Positions 9,001-15,000 of a stretch of DNA of 16,522 nt are shown here, piece by piece. The notes beneath the pieces were generated by a model. That model ran no database searches, was not told where the DNA came from, and saw only the letters and a list, made by a program, of their open reading frames with translations. Position 1 is the first letter of the stretch; each line of letters starts with the position of its first letter. Origin of the DNA: an uncultured Saprospiraceae bacterium (lineage in GTDB: Bacteria; Bacteroidota; Bacteroidia; Chitinophagales; Saprospiraceae). The position numbers were made by a program, and so were the translations under genes. The stretch spans positions 1 to 16,522 of the forward strand of contig CAKZLT010000135.1 of assembly GCA_937127195.1 (NCBI GenBank). The letters are read 5' to 3'.

Positions 9001-12000
9001 AATCGCGGAATGATAGCGAATAACTTTATTTCGGTTGGTGAAGGAAGTGGATCTAACAATTACGCAATTTATACTTACTATTCTGACTATGTTAATTTTT
9101 ATCATAATAATATTAGAAATGGTTCATCGAATGCTAGTTCAAAAGCCTTTTATTCGACTTATGGTAGTAATTTGAATTTTGTTAATAATATCGCTGTACA
9201 CGAAGGAACAGGTTACGCAATGTATGCAACAGGAACGAGTTCTTATGCTTCAAGTGATTACAATGATTTATTCTCTGCGGGAATGAATGTTGGTTATTGG
9301 AATAACACAGGACAATTGAATTTGTCAGATTGGCAAGCGACTTCTAGCTTGGATGCGAACTCTATTTCAATTGATCCGAGCTTTACAGCAGCGGATGATT
9401 TACATGTTAGTCAAATCGCTTTGGATAGTGCAGCGACTCTATTGGCAAGTATTACGGATGATATTGATGGAGAAGCAAGAAGTGCAACACATCCTGATAT
9501 TGGAGCAGATGAATTTGGTGCAGCAGTAACCGATGATATTGGTATTTCGGCAGTGACGGCACCAGTTGATGGTTGTGATTTGTCTGATAATGAAGCGATT
9601 ACGGTTAGTGTTACCAATTTTGGTGGAAATGTGGCTACTGGCTTCGACGTAACTGTTATTGTAGATAATGCAACGACGATTACTGAGAATGTTGGCGCGT
9701 TTGCAGTAAATGCAGGAACAACTCAAAGCTATACTTTTGTTGCGACTTTTGATTTGACAGCAACAGGAACACATACTATAAAAGCTTATACAACACTTTT
9801 GGGAGATGCAAATACTGTAAATGACACGATTAATTCTAGCGTAGAACATCACGCTAAACCAAATATTACATTTAGCCCAGCGAGCCCAACGGTTTGTGCT
9901 GGCGAATCACGAAGTATTTCTGCTTTTGGTGGTAGTACTTATCAATGGAATGTAGCGAGTTCGGGTAATTCTATCAACGTTTCACCGATTACAAATACTA
10001 CTTATTACGTTACAGTAACCAATTCAAATGGTTGTATTTCGAATGATTCAATTGAATTAATTGTAAATCCGTTACCAGTTGCGAATGCTACAAATGGTGG
10101 CGCTTACTGTGATGGTCAAGATATTCAGTTGACTGCCACGGGTGGAATTGGCTATGTTTGGTCAGGCCCGAATGGTTTTACTAGCGGAATGTCAAACCCT
10201 GTTATTCCTAATGCCGTTGCATTGAACACAGGAAGCTATTACGTTACAGTAACAGACGTGAATGGCTGTTCAGATAGCGCTTCGACTTTCGTGTCGGTTG
10301 GTGTTTGTACTGAAATTTGTAATAATGGAATTGATGACGACAACGACGGAAAAGTCGATTGTGATGATACTGATTGTCATGCTGCAATTGGTTTGGTAGC
10401 TAGTGGCGCGACAACGATTTGCTTGGGTGATAGTGTAACTTTGACAGCGAGTAACGGTTCGGCTTATCTTTGGAGTACAGGCGCAACGGCGGATAATATT
10501 CGTGTTGGTTCGGCTGGTACTTATTCTGTGATTATTACTAGTGGAAGCGGTTGTGATTCGACGATGAGTATGGTTATTAATATGAATGCTCAACCAACAG
10601 CAACAGCTTCTAATACAGGTGCTTATTGCATTGGCGAAGATATAGAATTGAACGCAGGAGGTGGAGTATTTTACGCTTGGTCGGGGCCTAACTCATTCGT
10701 TAGCAGCGACCAAAACCCTACAATTTCTAATAGTATAGCAGCCAACTTTGGCACTTATACAGTTATTGTTACCAATAATAATGGTTGCCGAGATACGGCA
10801 ACGACGACCGTTACTAATAATGGAAATAACGCGCCTACTTTGGCGTATAGTGGCAATGCTAATTTTGTAAATGAAGTAGTTTCTCCAACTTCGGGAGATG
10901 CTTACACAACTTTCCGATTTGAAGTTACTTATACGGATGCAGATGGTCATTCACCTGCTTCTGGAGAGCCACAAGTTTGGATGGAGGCGGAAAATAACGG
11001 TAATTATTTCAATACAAATGACCGTGTTTTGTTCATGCAAGAACTTGACCCTACGGACTCGATTGTAACAGATGGAAAGCGTTATTACTTTGAAACGATT
11101 GGTTTGCCGATTAGTGGCGATTGGAATACTGAAATTAGAACTTCTGATGGAAATGGTTGTAATGCCGTTTTTGGTGGATTTGACGCGCCAGACGTATTAA
11201 ATGCTACGGATGTTTCGATTTTTGCAAATGATATTACATTTAGTGATGCCAATCCAAATACAGGAGATACCATCACAGTTAGCACAATTATTCATAACTA
11301 TTCGAATTTTGATGCGACGAATTTTATTGTCAAATTGTTAAATCAAAACGACAGCCTTTCTCAAAATGATACGGTTTCGATTGTGCCAGCTTTAGGTAAT
11401 ATTACTTTAGAATGGGAATGGATAGTTTCGGATACGCCGAGTTGGAATCCAATGCAAGTGATTTTGGATTTGAATAATACTATTAATGAACCAAATGAGT
11501 TAGATAATACTGCATTGCGTCCGTTTACAGTTGGTAATTTTGTGATTGGTGGAGATATTATTACAACGCTGAATGCTTCACCGAATCCGAGTTATCCAAA
11601 TCGAACTATTCGAGTTTCGGGTAATGCCGTTTACACCGATTTGGCGGTAACCTTGGCTGACTCGAGTGTGGCAGGAGCTACAGTGACCTTTAGTGTTTAT
11701 GATTCTATTGGTGCAAAAGTGGCTGGACCTTTTAGTACTTATACCAATTCATTGGGTAGTTTCTCTAAATCTTTTTATCAGTCCTTACCTGCGCCAGCAA
11801 CTTATACGGTACGGGGTAATACAACAGATTTTACTTTAACAGATACTTTTGAAACGAGTTTTGACTTGATTACGCCAGTGATTATTTGTGAGCCAGATTT
11901 GCAAGTGAATATTGCATTGAGTGATTATAAAATTACGGTTGGAACAACAATAACAGGAACGGCGACGGTTTATAATTATGGTTGTGATACAGCAGATGCA

Positions 12001-15000
12001 TCTCAATTATTCATTGAATTGCCAGATGGAACACCTGTTCCTGGCCCTTATTCTGTTCCTCAATTGTTACCAAATCAATCTCATACGGTTGACTTAGGTA
12101 ATATGACTTTCAATACAATTGGTCAAACCTATATCAAAGCGTATGCGGATTATACGAACCTTGTATTTGAAAGTAATGAGTTTAATAATACAAGAACACG
12201 AAGCATTACTGTCTTGCCAGCCTTACCAGATTTGGTAGCTAAGTCTTATTCAATAGGTACTTTATATGATTGTGATACGGCTTGTTTCTCTTTTTACATA
12301 GGAAATGATGGCGGAGTAGGAGCAGGGCGATTCGATGTAGTGATGGATGTTTTCAAAAATGGCGTTTTTGATGGACAGCGAACTAACTACATTGATACAT
12401 TAGCATCTTGTAAAAATACATGGACGAGTTTCTGTTATTTGTTCTCTGATGCTACGGCAACTTACACAGTAAGTGTTTACGCGGATAGTTCAAAAGCAAT
12501 TACAGAATATAAAGAAGATAATAATGGGCTTTCATTCAATAGGTCATCAGCAGCTTGTGAAGCGGATTTGGTGGTGGTAGAATGCGGAAGCTTAACAGGA
12601 ATTGATGCCAATCCAGTAGATGTGAGTTTCCCTCAAAACATGGATTTATTCGCAGAAATTAGAAATCAAGGTAATCAAGATGCAACGAATTTTGATGTTC
12701 GATTTTTATTAATAAATACATCAATTCCAGATACAACAGTTTATACAGTCAATTATCCTGGTACTTTGGCAGGTGGTCAAAGAGATACGGTTTCTCTTTA
12801 CGGAATACCAAATATAGCACTCGGAGACCAAGATTTGGTGATTGTTATTGACCCGACTGACGTTGTTAATGAGCGCAACGAAAACAATAATACTGAAGAA
12901 GTAAACTTGTGTTACGAGTTTAATCTATCACGTTATTGCTATACTTCGATGTGGTGGGACAGAACGCACACCGTTTTCAATCCTTTCCAAATGGGGGTTC
13001 GCGTTAAGAATGATGGTATTTTTGATGCTTCTTCTACTGATGTGAAATTTGAAGTGAGCGGACCAGGTATTACTGGCTGGCAATTAATAGGTCAAGGTAC
13101 GCAAGCTCCAGCTTCTACAACGACTTGTAATTGTAATTATGCTTATGTGCTACCAACGCCTTATGCTTTTCAACAAGCAGGAACGTATCAAGTACGAATG
13201 ACGGTTGACCCAGATAATGCTTATACAGAGTGTGATGAGTCAAATAACGTCTTGATTGTGAGCGTAGATGTAGTTCAAGTGCCAGATATGCGTGTACTTT
13301 CTCAATATATCAACCCTAATTTATTAAATCCTGAAGTTGGTCAAGACGTTACTTTTGATGTGACTTACGAAAACTTAGGAGTTTCTAATGTCGGTGATAG
13401 TATGGAGTTATTCATCATGGTAGATGAAATTCCATTAGATTCTATGAAAGTTGGTGGTTTGAGTACAGGCGATTTTAATACGGTTAATTTCACTACGCCG
13501 TGGAGTTCGACTTTGGTTGGTGCACACGTAGCAAGAGTTATTATTGATAATGATGAAGAAATAAACGAAAGTAACGAACTGAATAATGAAGCAACTCGCG
13601 CATTACATGTTGGACAATTACCTGATTTATATCCAACAAATTTCTGTGTTACTGCAGCTAATCCTGCGCTTTATTCGGCAGCACTTTTGGAAGCTCGTAT
13701 TCATAATGGCGGTGATACTTCTTGTAATGCGGATGTTTATTTTTATTATGTTGATGCGAATTTAGATACCATTTTGATTGGTTCAACTAATATTGATGTG
13801 GATGCATTAGATAGTTTGGATATTACTTATCCATGGAATAATGTCTATTCACCAACGACGCTTATTTTAAAAATAGTCAACGCTGACCCAGAGGAAGCAA
13901 GAACGGATAATAATGAAGCATTTTGTACAATTGGCGCATTATTATTAATAGTAGAAAAAGATTTTGATGCAACTTGTGAGAATGACGGACAAGCAACCGC
14001 AACGATTACAGGAGGCACAGCACCTTATACTTATGCTTGGAGTAATGGACATAATTCACATATATTGACCGCGCCAGCAGGTGTTTATACTTTGACGGTG
14101 ACAGATGATAATGGATTGACTGCAACGGGTCAAGTAGTGATTGACCAAACGGGGTCGTTGAATGCTTTCTACTCCGTTTCGGATACTTGTAGTCCAACCA
14201 ATTTATTCCTTTCGGCAGATAAAGGTGCAAGTTCTTACTATTGGACAGGTCCAAATGGTTTTACTGGATATGATAGTGACACAACCGTAAACGGTGCTGA
14301 TACGACTTATTCGGGCATTTATACCGTAACCGCTACTTATGCCAATGGCTGTGAAGAAGTAACAACGGTAAGTGTTAATATAGGATTTTGCTGTACAATA
14401 GATACTGTTTATACCAATCAGACGACTTGTATCTTAGATAGTGAAGGCACATTCCAAAGTACTCTAACGGGTAGCGACGGCTGTGATAGTATTGTCTTTG
14501 TAACTTATACTTACTTAGCTCCAGATACGACTTACTTGAATAGTACAACTTGTCAAATTGATGGTGGAGGTGTATTCACAAGTACATTGAGTAATATTAA
14601 TGGTTGTGATAGTGTGATTATTAGTACGGTGACTTATGCATCATCTTCAAGAGATACAAATACATTGACGATTTGCCAAGGTGATAGTGTTATTGTTGGA
14701 GCGAATATTTATAAAACAACGGGCATTTTCATTGACAGCTTTACAACTGTAATCGGAGGTTGTGATAGTATTATCACAACAAACTTGACTGTTGCACCAG
14801 CAATTGTTAATAATCAAAATCAAAGTATTTGCTTTGGTGATAGTTTGATTATTGGTACAAATGCTTATAAAACAACGGGCATTTACACAGATACACTCGT
14901 CGCAATGAATGATTGTGATAGTGTCGTTATTACAAATTTAACAGTTCATCCGAATGCTGTTTATAACGACGATGTTACCATTTGTAATGGAGATAGCCTT

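Noticed and set aside
9439..9852. Minus-strand open frame of 137 codons, and similar minus-strand frames under the giant gene (for example 5356-5673 and 10270-10593)
   Set aside because: All lie opposite the giant frame, have low-complexity I/N/S/T/R/C-rich translations produced by its repeats, and carry no recognisable motif.
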